A stretch of 64,000 nt of DNA, from the NCBI RefSeq assembly GCF_024763615.1, contig NC_077223.1:58466627-58530626 (forward strand), read 5' to 3'. Source of the DNA: Phlebotomus papatasi (taxonomy: Eukaryota; Arthropoda; Insecta; Diptera; Psychodidae). This document shows, piece by piece, positions 22,630 through 34,800 of this stretch (positions are counted from its first letter, which is position 1; each line of letters starts with the position of its first letter). The translations under genes were made by a program, and so were the position numbers. The notes beneath the pieces were generated by a model that made no database searches, was not told where the DNA came from, and was given only the letters and a program-made list of their open reading frames with translations.

Positions 22630-22860
22630 TTAGCTGTTGGAGTTGTCGTCGACCGATTGGCAACATAGTGACGTAACCAGGGAGTCAAAGTCCCCCAATG
22701 ATGTCTCAAACTGCTCCAGTTGTTTCGTCAGATCCTCCACTTCGATCTCATCATCGAGGGGAGAATCTGAGAAGCCCTGCAAGGGAGGTGCATTGAAGCA
22801 ATCGCGATAGAATTTCGCGAGGTCACTGATGGGGGTGTTTGTTGTTGCAAAGGGAAAATG
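22630..22860 (-). CDS. Atg13: Atg13 last exon
   Basis: On the minus strand it follows TTTTGCAG, starts CAT TTT CCC in phase 0, and stops TAA at 22632-22630. 76 residues, ending DDNSNS. The Leu-rich C-terminal helix region is what binds FIP200/Atg17 and Atg1 in known orthologues. Confidence 0.93.
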   Translation of the reverse strand, partial: HFPFATTNTPISDLAKFYRDCFNAPPLQGFSDSPLDDEIEVEDLTKQLEQFETSLGDFDSLVTSLCCQSVDDNSNS

Positions 22861-25800
22861 CTGCAAAAGAAATTCCAATAATTGCATAAGAAAATCCGTC
22901 TTTACCTCTAAAACTTTCAGAATATCAAAACAAAAAGATTTTAAAAAATTATTCAGGGGGTCAATTTCTCTAAAGCTATACCGCAAAAGTACTTTCGCAT
23001 CATTTACCATTTACCGGTTCTCAACCGATTTGAACCGAGTCATAAATCTCTCAAAAGATCCCCCGAAATAATATTAAAAGTAATAGGATTGATTTTCAGA
23101 TATAATTTCGATTCATAAATCATTCAATAGATTCTACAAAATAGTTTAAAGAGTAATAAATATTATATTCGAAAAAAATTACTTATCGGTAAATAATCGG
23201 TTCACAACCTATTTGAACCGTCTTATAAATCACTCAAAATATTTCCCAAAATACACCTTAGGAGTAATTTAATTGAATTTTGTATAAAAATTATTTATCG
23301 GTTATGAACCGGTTCATTACCGATTCAAAACCGATTGGAACCGGTTCAGTTTTATAGGAAATTCCAAGACCTTTCCAATGACCCCAAATATGACCTCATT
23401 TGCTTGATAAATGCGCTCTCTAGTGTCTTTTTAACCTTTGACCTTGAAAAACCGTTATTAGGAATGATTCAAGGATATTTTCGTCTAAGGACGAAATGTC
23501 CGCCTGGGTAATCTCTAAAACATATCTAAAAATGAAAAAAATCGCACGACGCGTTTTCGAGCAGTCCCAAAAAACATGGTTTTTGGTAGGGGGGGGGGGA
23601 ATGAGGGGCATGTTAACGATCCTTAGGTCGACTTATGGGGGGGGGCCCAAAGGTCCCAAGTCTCTAACTCTAACCGTTTGGCCTCTAGAGCTGGCGACAG
23701 CCGGACGGACAAACAGCGTGACGACATTTCTCAGAAATCGTCTTAAACGCGAAGATTCGTTGACAAAACTGGTCTCCGGGGGATAGAAGGTGGAAATTTG
23801 GGGGGGGGGGTGAAAAATCGAGGGATTATATATACTACTCTCTCCGTAGAATTCGAGCAGTAAAAAGAAGGTTATTGACAATATTCTCAATTTTGAAATA
23901 AAGAACACTTCAAGGTACAGGGAGTTCCGCTTTCAAAGAAATTCTCGGGACTGATATAAAGACCGTGAATTCACTTCAGTGACACAGAAAAATTGCATAC
24001 CCACAGGAGAGGTCTTTCACAGAGACAAAAAAAAGAGGGTGCGATAAACTTTTTTTCCTCGTAACTTTAACACTTTTTTTTTAGGTGTAAAAATATATCA
24101 ACATTTTTTAATGTTAATTTTACACCTTTTTAAGGGTAAAATTAACATGAAAAAGGGTAACTTTAACCCATAATACACCTAAAAAGCATAATATTTACAC
24201 CGATTTATGGATCAATAATGCAGGGTAAAATTAACATTTTCGAAATGTTATTAGGTGAGATTCTTAACAATCTCACCTACTATAATCCTAACAAAATTTC
24301 ATGTCCTCCGATCGCGCTCAAACTTGGCCAAAATGTGTTTCGCCACTTCCTGATCACGAATATATGGGGGGCTAAGTTACGTTCCCGGCCGGCCGGCCGG
24401 CCGTCCGGCCGCTCTTTGGAGCTTAATAGCTCCTAAACTAAAAAAGATATCGACTTGCGGTTTTCGGCAAAGGTTAAATATCGTATGAAAATTGCAACTT
24501 GGTGCATTGACCCCCCACCCCCCACCCCTCCTTCCGCCATTTTGAAGACCCCCCTTTTTTTGTTTTCTCAATAGCTCCGGCCCTATGGCATCGAGCGGGC
24601 TCAAATTTTAGTATGTTATAGCTGGGCCTTAGAGCTTTCCATCAATACCAAACTTAAGGTCCCCCGACCTCCCTGACCTGAGCTATAAGGGTCCAAAAAA
24701 ATTTTCTTAAAATGGCCATAACTCCGGTTCTAATTGTCAGAATTTAAAAAATGAGGGCTTTTTGGAAAGCTCTCGTGAAATGCCACTTCCCCTTCAAACA
24801 TCGCAAGTTCATAAAACCACCGCTAGGGGCGCTATTATTAAAAAGAAAATTTTTAAATCTTAAAAGTTAAATAACTCAAAAATTCCTTATGCGATCGGGC
24901 TGAAATTTTAGTATGTTGTAGCCGTTGGTTATACCTATCAAACAAAAAAAACCTTAAGTCGATCCATAACCCCTGACCCGAGCTATAAGGGGTCAAAGTT
25001 CGAACATTGACCGGCCTCTATCTCCGGTTCTAATTAACATAGCGGCCTAAATTTTACCTTTTTGGTTTCGTCTCGATGAGCACTTTCAGATGGAAGTTCA
25101 AAAAGTCACCACAGGTGGCGCTGTGATAGCGTCAAAATTCATCGAAATTCAAAGTCACTTTTCTCAAAAACGGCATTGTGCAAGTTAATGAAATTTTAGT
25201 ATGTTGTAGTCCAGTCTAGGACGTTTCCAAAATGGTGCGTATGTGCGCTGTGGTTTCAATAGAACCGGAGATATGAGGGGTCAAAGTTCACGAAATTCAA
25301 AAAATCATATCTCCGGTTCTATGTGACCGATTTTGATGAATGAGGGCTTAAAGGAAAGATCTCACCAAATGCTACAACTTTCTAGAATATTTGAACTTCG
25401 TGGGACCAACACCAGGGGCGCCACAGTCGAAAAACCAATTTCAATATCACATAACCTCAATTATCTCGACTGTCGCTTAACCGATTTTGATGATTACTTC
25501 GACATAATTGTAGAGCATATTTGTCTCTACATTTCGTCCATACATCATTTTCCTCTCAGACTATGCTATCACTCCGATTTTGCCGTTTAAGTGTGAAAAA
25601 ATTGATTTTTCCAATAATAACGCTTTGAAATCACTCAGATGCCAATTTGACTGCCTCTACTCCACCAAGACACTTAAAATAGGGGTTTAAATGGAAAGTC
25701 CCGCAAAATACAACAATTCTTTGATATAGTTGAAGTTCAACAAATGACTACTTGGGGAACTCTGGATGAAAAAACGAGTTAAGAAACAAAAAACCTCGCT

Positions 25801-28800
25801 TATCTTGGCTTCTGAGTAATCGATGAGATCATGTTCTATGGGAAAATTATAGAGAACATTCTGGTCTACATTTCACCCATATAACACTTTTCTGTCAGTT
25901 CATCCAAATCCTTGATATTTTGGTTTAAATACAAAATTTGTATAATTTCACGAATTTGATTCAAGATAACTGAATGGCGTCTCCCAACTTCAGCTCTAAA
26001 TCGAATTTGCATGCACTCCGAGTTAGCTCACGTTAAGAATCTCACCTACATAAGCCGGTTAGGATTATCTGTCCCTTTTAACTTTTTCGGACTTCTCTCA
26101 CAGTGTTGGAATAAGTTACGCAAACGCCGTGATGCATGCAAATCATTGTCGCCGCCAATTTTTCAGCCTATTTCCAGCGCTAATAAGTTCATAAAAAATA
26201 TATTTCAAATTTACCACGTGAAAAATATATGCATATATTTAGGGGCATTTCAAAAATTATTTTATTTATGAGTTCCCAATAGTAGGCAATTCATTTCAAA
26301 TTCTTTCAATCCAATTTCACTTAAGCCGGAACTCCTTGTAGGGGTTTCCTGAATTATGGCGTCTACAAATTAGTAGAATTTTTTTTAAAAAAATGCCTTT
26401 TTAAAGAAAATTTATCCTATCCTTGTAGGCAGAAACGTCAGAATTAAAAAAAAAGCATTTTTAAAAAAAAATTCTACTAGTGTGTAGACGTAGACGTAAG
26501 TGTAGAATAAAAAATTCACTGTTTAAAAAAAAATTAATTCTTTTTCAACGAACCTTTAGGTTTTCATCTAGAATAGAACTTAATTCTGAAGAGATTTAAA
26601 ATAAAAGGTCTTTGTTTCATTCGCTTCAAAGGTTTTTTTTGTTATCTTTTCCGCTAAATTATCAAAAACCTTTAAAACGATAAGTAGAGAAACCTCGCTT
26701 TAAAGTTTTCAAAGTTCGCCCGAAATGCTTGTAAATCTTCTCTAAGCTCCTTTGTTTTTGTCTTTGTATTTTTGAAAATAATTCGTATTTCGTATTGGCT
26801 TTTAAAGTTTTTGTGGTACATTCTTAGATAGTTTATCTAACGATTTAAACAATAGAAAATTGTTTGGTTTTATTTTGTAATTCAGGCACATTTTGAGTTA
26901 CCGTAAGTGAGGGCGACGTTGTCCTCCTTAAATCAGTACCAAAAATCAATAATTTCTTATCAATAAAAAAACAATAAGAAAGATTTTCACATACAAAGCG
27001 GTCTTCAGACTAGAGGTCTCAAAAACCCAAAGAGCAACCATTTTTTATTGCTTTTCAGAATTTGATACGTCAATTGTCATTAATAATTCAATCCTAATTC
27101 AATTTTTTCCAAATAATCTTGATTAAAAAAAAATACAGCAGTTAAGCCATATGGCTAAGTCTTAGGTATGAAGCATGTTTAAAGGTAAAACAGTCTTCAG
27201 ACAAGAGGTTTAGCCCAGTTCCCGACGGTCTCAAAAACCCAAAGAGCAACCATTTTTATTGATTTTTTTAGAATCGACTAGGGTAAGTGTGCCAAATTTC
27301 GGCAAAGTTTCATGCAAGCGCCAAAGTCTCAAATTTGAAATGTAATATCTTTAATAGAAATTGATTTTTCATTCCTTCTACTTTAGGAGTGTTGCTTAGA
27401 ACCTTGTAGACACTTTATCGTCTTTATTTACTTTAAAATCGTTCTTAATACATTTTAAAATGAATAAAAATGTAGACATAGCTTTGGTGCTCTATTTCGG
27501 CCACCTTCATTCTCATAGTTCCTTGCCCTTCGGGAATTCTTCCAATGTCTTTTTCACGTCATCTCGTTTGTCAAAGTTACAGTTTTTGTTATTCTTTTGC
27601 ACTGTATAATCTCGAGTATGTAAAAACTAAAAATTCATGGAAATTCGAGGAATAAAAAAGGTGGCCGGAATTGCAAGCTGGCCGGAATTTGGCACACTTA
27701 CCCTAGATCATTTTCATTTTTTCCAAAAAATCTTGACTGATAACAAATTAGAGCAGTTAAGCCACATGGCTAAACCTTAGGTCTGAAGCCAGTTTAAGAT
27801 GCTCCAGATCTACAAGATGGCATGGTCACCATCCCAATTTGACGTTTTTGCCCGCCATTTTGATTAACTGTCAAAATTTAAAACTAATCCGATTGAATTG
27901 AAATTTTAGGATGTTCTATCTGATGTCAAGGCCTTTTCAGAACGTATCCAAATTCTGGTCTATGTCAAGCAATTACCGAGATACAGAGGTTCAAAGTTTC
28001 AAATTTTGAAATAATCATTATTCCGCTTAAACGGAATGTATTACCAAAGTAAACTGGGGTAATTTGAAATCATGTCCGTTTTGGAATTCTGAGATTTTTT
28101 TTTACTGTTTTAGATAGACAAGGACAAAAATAAAACCACGAAAAAGTACAAGACTTTACATTCGTGAGTACTTCTTCCTTATGTTCTTAGGCATATAAAA
28201 GTACAGCATTTAAACTATATTTACTGACATTTAATTGCTTTAATTGTTTTCATTTGTTTATCAATTAAGCGAAATATCTTGTGTAATAGCAGAGACTTTT
28301 TATAGAATTTAAATTTATTTCCGTTCTCAGAAATTGGGCCTTTTAACATTTAATGGCACTTTAAATTAGTTCATTAGGTTTAGTTATAATTTATCGCCGT
28401 CTAAATTTTAGGTTCATTGTAATACTACTAGTACCAATATATTCTCATTGAAATTGTTTATCACAAAAGCTCCATTGATTGCATTCTAAGCTTTCTAATA
28501 TAGTTTATCGCTTTTAAAAGCAATTCATTGCTTTTGTTTTGTGTTACGAATTAACATGTATTGAAAGTTTTCTCTCCTAAATGTTCTACCCATATCTCAC
28601 TTTACTGCAAGGTTTAGCATTTTATTGTATAGGTACTCTGTAATTGTTGAATAATTGGCTATGAAAACCACTTCCTAGAGGATAGTTCACCTTTTGGCCT
28701 CAGAAACTTTTATGAAACAATAAATAGTATTATTGGCATGAAAGGATAAAATGTCTATTACTCTTGCTTTTACTCCAAAATATATCCAATAAATTCATTT

Positions 28801-31800
28801 ACTGGTTTTAATAAACTTCTTGTGGAGTTGAAATTGAAAATGGGTAAAAAAAAGTCTATATGGAATGTTAACTTAGAGGGTTACTAAAGACACGACATTA
28901 ATATCTCTAACCGTTTGGCCTGTAATTCAATAGGCAAGTGAATATTTTTTCTCAAATACCAAATTATATTTAAATGTTCTTTCTTGGAAGATGCTTAGTC
29001 ACTTTTCCTATTTTTTCTGAGTTGCTTTTTCAGTGTAACCTTTTAAGGATAATTGTGTTACCGGTGACCCAAAAATGAAAATTTTCCTATGGTCATCTAA
29101 AGTTATGTTTTGCCTCACAATGTTAGGAAAAATGTTTTTTTTCCTGACTTCAAATTTTTGACCATATTTTTAATACTTCATTTCCATTGGGAAATTTGTC
29201 GAAAAATCTGTTAGAAACTTTTCAATTCCATTACAAAAAAGTGTTTTACGAGAAAAAGTTCAATTCACTGAGAGAAATCCGAAAAAGTTAAAATAACATT
29301 CCAGAAATGTTAATTTTACCCTGCATTATTGATCCGAAATCGGTGTAAATATTACCCTTTTTAGGTGTATTAAGGGTTAAAGTTACCCCTTTTCATGTTA
29401 ATTTTACCCTTAAAATGGTGTAAAATTAACATTAAAAAATGTTGATATATTTTTACACCTAAAAAGTGTTAAAGTTACGAGGAAAAAAAGTTTATCGCAC
29501 CCTCTTTTTTTCTCAGTGATTTGGTTGAACTTTTCCACATAAAAGCTTAAAAATAAATTTTGTAAACAGTTTGATAGTCCCATCTATGGAGTTTTCTGAG
29601 AGTTTTCTGAGTGAGTTGTCAGCTGAGAAAAGTCCCTTAAAAAACTCGTTTTCATATTCGAAGTTATTATAAAAATACAACAAATAATATATATACATAA
29701 GAATAAAAATAAACAAATCCACACACAAAACCCGGTACAAATACATGAAGAAAACAGAAGAACTAAAGGAAATATAATTAATATCAAACCAAAGACAACG
29801 AAATTTGGAATAAACTCGATACACTACCATGCAATAAATAACTATAACAATTTACCAACCAAACTTAAAAATGCAAATGAAAATGTTAAATTTAAGAAGT
29901 TATTGATAGATGGGCTTTAGGAGGAATCACCGGAGAATCGGTTGCAACAACGAAAAAGAAAAAACTAATTGTATAGTCTTAATATAGAATCTATGGATTT
30001 GTAAGACACTAAGTGTAACAATAAATTGAATTGAATTGAATTGAATATCACACTGAAGGTGTTGATGAAATTCAAGTAGGGTAAAGACTCATAATTTTGG
30101 ACAGTCTGCTTATAAGCATCGATGTTCCAAATTTGAAGTGCGATATTTTCAATACTAATTGACTTTTTTTGTTACTCTCTTTTCAAAAGGGTTGCTGAGA
30201 AACTTGGCAAGGGTTTATTGTCTTTGTTTTTTCTAAAATTAGTTTTAATACGTTTCAAAATCAATTAATATGTTGATGTGAATTTGACTCGAATTTTGGA
30301 CAACTTGGTTATTAATTTGGACAACTTGTCTGTAAATTTGTACAGCCAATCCGCCTCAACAGGATGCCCATTGTTCTTCATTTCATGAACCAATTTTACC
30401 AAGTCCTCTTCCTGTTCATGTAAAGGAACCGTAGAATGTCACAAGAAGCCTGGAAACTTTTCATATCATTCATTAAAGTAAGTTGACTTCGGTACTCCAA
30501 GTACGTGCGGATTCGCTCATTCCCTGGCCACTCCGGGAGCTTTTCAAGGCTTTTCTCGCTACATCTCTTTCGTAGAGATGATGCTCCTTTGTTTCTCCAG
30601 GCATTTGTCCAACCTAGTCAGCACAAAAGATAAAACTTCACGAAATTTCGTGAGAAAAACACCTGTCTAAAATAAGGAGTATCACCTCACTGGTGAATGT
30701 CTTAGAAAATTTCCCATTTTTCACACGAAAAATCTAATTCATAAGGCAAATCTCACTTCAGGTCAAATGTACAAAGCACTACTAACGTGAATTAACACAA
30801 TATTCAATGAATATTCAATAATATCACTCAAAAAAAAAAGCGAAGAAACATTGTTAGTACTTCACCACAGCTAAATAAAGACTGAAAAACACAAAGTTCT
30901 GTCATATTTCTCGTAAGCAATTGCTCACACAGAATTTTCAATGAAGCAATATCAACTCAAATCAATTCAATTTCAACTCAAGCTTCTAATCTCGGCCACT
31001 TTGAGTGTAATTTCGGCCATGCAAATAAATTAATTAAACTTATGTATGTTATCTTCGAATAGTCAATGAATTCATTTTGGTTTTAAATATTTATTCATTT
31101 TAGGATGTATTAACACAAAGACCGTTAAATTTTAGGTATAATTTGAATTTCAATGGCGTTGTAAAAACTCAGTGTGGAAAGAGTCTTACAAACAATGTGA
31201 CAGATCATTTGTGTTTCTAGCAGCCTTGTGATTTGTGGTGAAGTGCAGAAAGTTTTACTTCGGTGTTTTTCTTGAAAATTGATTAGTTTTCATTAAAGAT
31301 GGTTTCTGTTTATGTTAATAGTGAATCAATCTTTAAATTTCCGGTAAAATTTCCCATCTGGATCCTGTATTTCGCGTAAAAAGTATATACTTTGTGAGCG
31401 TCTCTCCGGTGAGGTAGTGTTGCCTATTCGGTGCTTATATGCAACTATGCCGAAATTTGGCACACTTACCCTATCATCATTCATCAAATATTGGAATAAA
31501 AATCCATCAATTTAATCAATTTATTTTTAGTGTCCAATTTTATCCTCAAAGTGTCCAAAATAAGAAACTGGACAAAATTATGAACCTTTGGCCTATCTGA
31601 ATGTTTTTTTCTTAATAGAAATGTGCAATCAAGTCATAAAATCAACACTTATAAAACAATTTTAATTATTCTTTTAACTCATAGAAACTTATTGGATTTA
31701 ATTCTTTTTGTATTGATGAAATTGTAAAATTCAAAGAATTTTTCAGAGCTTTCTGAAACAGCTTGATTTTCTTTTCCTTACATTCTCTTGCATTTTTTTG

Positions 31801-34800
31801 TATTGCAATTTATCGCTTCTTATCGCAACTCAAAGTTATTGCATTTTATTTTTTTTTTTGCTTCAAAATCATTGCCAAAATACATTATGCGTTTTATTGG
31901 ATTTGATATAGGTTTATCACATTTGTTTTTAATATTTTCTTTTTTAAAGAGTCATATCAAAATTTATTGAGACTACGCATGAATTTATCATTTTGTTTGA
32001 AAATTGACTTTGATCTCGATTTATTATGCTGTTTATCGCTTTTTATTAAGATTTTATTTTTTTCGTATTTTTTCGGGATATTTAATTGATGAACAATTTT
32101 AGTTGTTTTTTGAATATTGTAAGATATCACGAAAACATTGGTGTCAGTCGTGGGATTTTAACTTCTGCTCTGAGCGTCTCTTATATGAATTATCTCGTTG
32201 ATAAACGCCCTTCTGTCAATTAATTGTTTGATAATAATCCTTCAATTCAAAGTTTATATTCTTATTGCGTTGTAGTCAAACAAATCAATTGGGATTTTCT
32301 TTAAATTGTTTTCATCGAAAATCCAGATGATTCCGGAAATTTTATCTTTAACATTAATCACGCATTTATTTTTATTGAAACTTCCAGCAATATATCATAA
32401 CACTCTAAACTTCCTGATAAAGATTGATTAGATAGGACCTTTTCACGAAGAAGAAGAACGATTACTTCTCTCCATGAACCCGCTTTGAAGACAGTTAAAA
32501 AAAAAACTTCCCCAGAGATAAGATTGATCTTGAAGAGGTTTAAGAAACCTTCCTTTTGTTTTTTTCCCCCTTTTTGCACTAGCAACAAGATAAAATTACC
32601 TTTAGATGTGCTACTTTCAAGGTACATTTTGTAATCTAACACTGAGAGAAATCCGAAAAAGTTAAAATAACATTCCAGAAATGTTAATTTTGCCCTGCAG
32701 TGTTGATCCGAAATCGGTGTGAATATTACCCTTTTTAGGTGTATTTGGGGTTAAAGTTACCCTTTTTCATGTTAATTTTACCCTTAAAAAGGTGTAAAAT
32801 TAACATTAAAAAATGTTGCGTTTTTTACACCTAAAAAGTGTTAAAGTTATGAGGAAAAAATGGTAATCGCACCCTCTATTTTTTCTCAGTGAAGAGTCAA
32901 AAAATAGAAATATCACTTACCAACTCTTTGAGCAATTTCTCATCTTCCGGAGGAACAACTCTCGATGTTGACCATCTCGAAGATGGTTTTCTGGTGAATT
33001 CCTGTGAACTTGGCGATGAGCCATTGATATCCTTCTCTTTGCTCTCCTCAACACCAACCTCGAGATTCCTCGTGGCATTGTTGTTGTTATTGCAGGTGGT
33101 GGAATCTTCAGGATTGCTGGGGGCTTTTGAAGCACCACCAACTCCTCCTCCTCCCTGTGTACTCTTTTCCTCACTACTCTCAGTCTCTTCCTTCGTTTTC
33201 CTCAGTAACCAACTAAAGGGTGGCGTCTCCGGAAGAATATAATCTTCCTCAGTGTACTGTTTTGTTCGACTTGGATCTACAAAAGCGCCAATCCGCATGG
33301 GTTTGTCCAAATCCACCACTTTCTTCTCACATCTGCAGAAATCCGCAAAAGCACGTGAGAAAAAAAAAATAAAACACAAAAAAAAAGAAATCAGTGGAAT
33401 TTGCACTAGATTGTTGATCAACAACGGACGTTGTACAGCACTGTGATTAATAAGGTGAAATAATTGTACGATGATGAAGGAAATAGCAATCTCCACCTTT
33501 GATCTGGAGAACAGTTTGCTAAATTACTATACAACAGTGAGTAAAAGAGAAAGACGCAGAAAACATTATTTATTGAGAAAATTCTCAGACTTGCAAAAAA
33601 AAAGCCACACATCGTAACAGAATCTTATGCAATTTCGTCAAAATTACCAAAAATCAACCGCAAAATTTTCTCTGCTCCGGTTATTTCTTGAATTAAAGAA
33701 AAGAGACGCATATAATATTTGCCAACTTGGCCACAAAATAACACCAAAACCGGAAAAAAATTACCATCGATCCATTTGAAGTTATCGAATTGAATTTTCG
33801 GATAAGAAATATATAAGAGAGAAAATTTCCACATAAATTGAACTCTCAAATAAGATTTGCATTAATATCCAATTAGTATGTTGCCATAAAAATTCTGTGA
33901 AAAGAATAAATTCTTTGGCGTGTTTCAAGATAATAAATAAATGATTAGAGAGAAAATACAGACAGCAGCCAAAGTGTTGGGACAACAACTTAATCCTGAA
34001 CTAATTCAATGTTCTTTTGGAATTTTTGAAAAACTCATTAGGGCAAGTGTGCCAAATTTCGGCCACTTTGAGTGTAATTTCGGCCATGGAAATAAATTAA
34101 TTAAAATTATGTATGTTATCTTCGAATATTCAATGAATTCATTTTGCTTTTAAATAGGGTGAAAGTGCCAAATTTCGGCCAGTTTCTAATTTCGGCCACT
34201 TTGCGATGTAGAACACTACAATCTTCCCAATAAAAGAAAAAAGTAAACATGAATGGTGGAAGTAAGATATAAGTAAGGTGGAATGGTGGAAGAGGATAGG
34301 AATTTTGATTTCATGAAATTAAAATTTGCGTCCTTTTCTTTCTCAAAAGATTTGCCTAAGTCTATTCTACTCTTTCGGTCTTAAAATTAGATTGAATTAA
34401 ATTGATTTTGTTATGACGTTCAAAAAAAGAAGAAGAGTCTGAAAGTATGGGATAGACACACGCAAAGCTTTTAAGAAATTCATGTGAATTTCGATTACTT
34501 GAAATTTTCCAGATCTAAAAGGTGTGCCGGAGCATAAGAAACATATTTTTATACCTTCGGAGTATTTTTTAAATCAGAAAAATTTCATAAAGTCAAAAAT
34601 CACATTCCTTTCCTTCCTAAAAATGTTTGCATAATGTCTATCCTACTCTTTCGCACTCTTTTTCTTCTTTTGAACATCACACCAAATTAAATTTAGTTCA
34701 ATCCAATTATTTTCATAAAGACATGCTAAAAAGGATTTAGGGTAAGTGTATCAAATTTCATCCAGCTTGCAATTCCGGCCACTTTTTTGTTCCTCAAATT

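Larger units (their letters stand above)
23915..26340. mobile_element. Element family C, copy C2, holding nested A3 and B2
   Basis: Ends TACAGGGAGTTCCGCTTT and AAGCCGGAACTCCTTGTA are inverted. Its own sequence is 23915-24017 and 26106-26340; the rest is A3 with B2 inside. Rejoined, the parts follow the order seen in C1. Non-coding. Confidence 0.72.
30079..31593 (-). mobile_element. Pogo-like element E (1.5 kb)
   Basis: Ends GGGTAAAGACTCATAATTTT and CAAAATTATGAACCTTTGGCC are near-inverse, flanked by TA. It carries a decayed transposase N-terminus (30604-30325, minus) and a D-family segment (30990-31474). The DDE catalytic region is not seen. Confidence 0.78.

Noticed and set aside
22600..23435. 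Periodic repeats in the Atg13 intron considered as a CRISPR-like array.
   Set aside because: Units are degenerate and unequally spaced without unique spacers, and the genome is eukaryotic.
23496..23908. Open frames in the K4 repeat.
   Set aside because: Produced by G-runs and repeat sequence; not conserved in K1 or K5.
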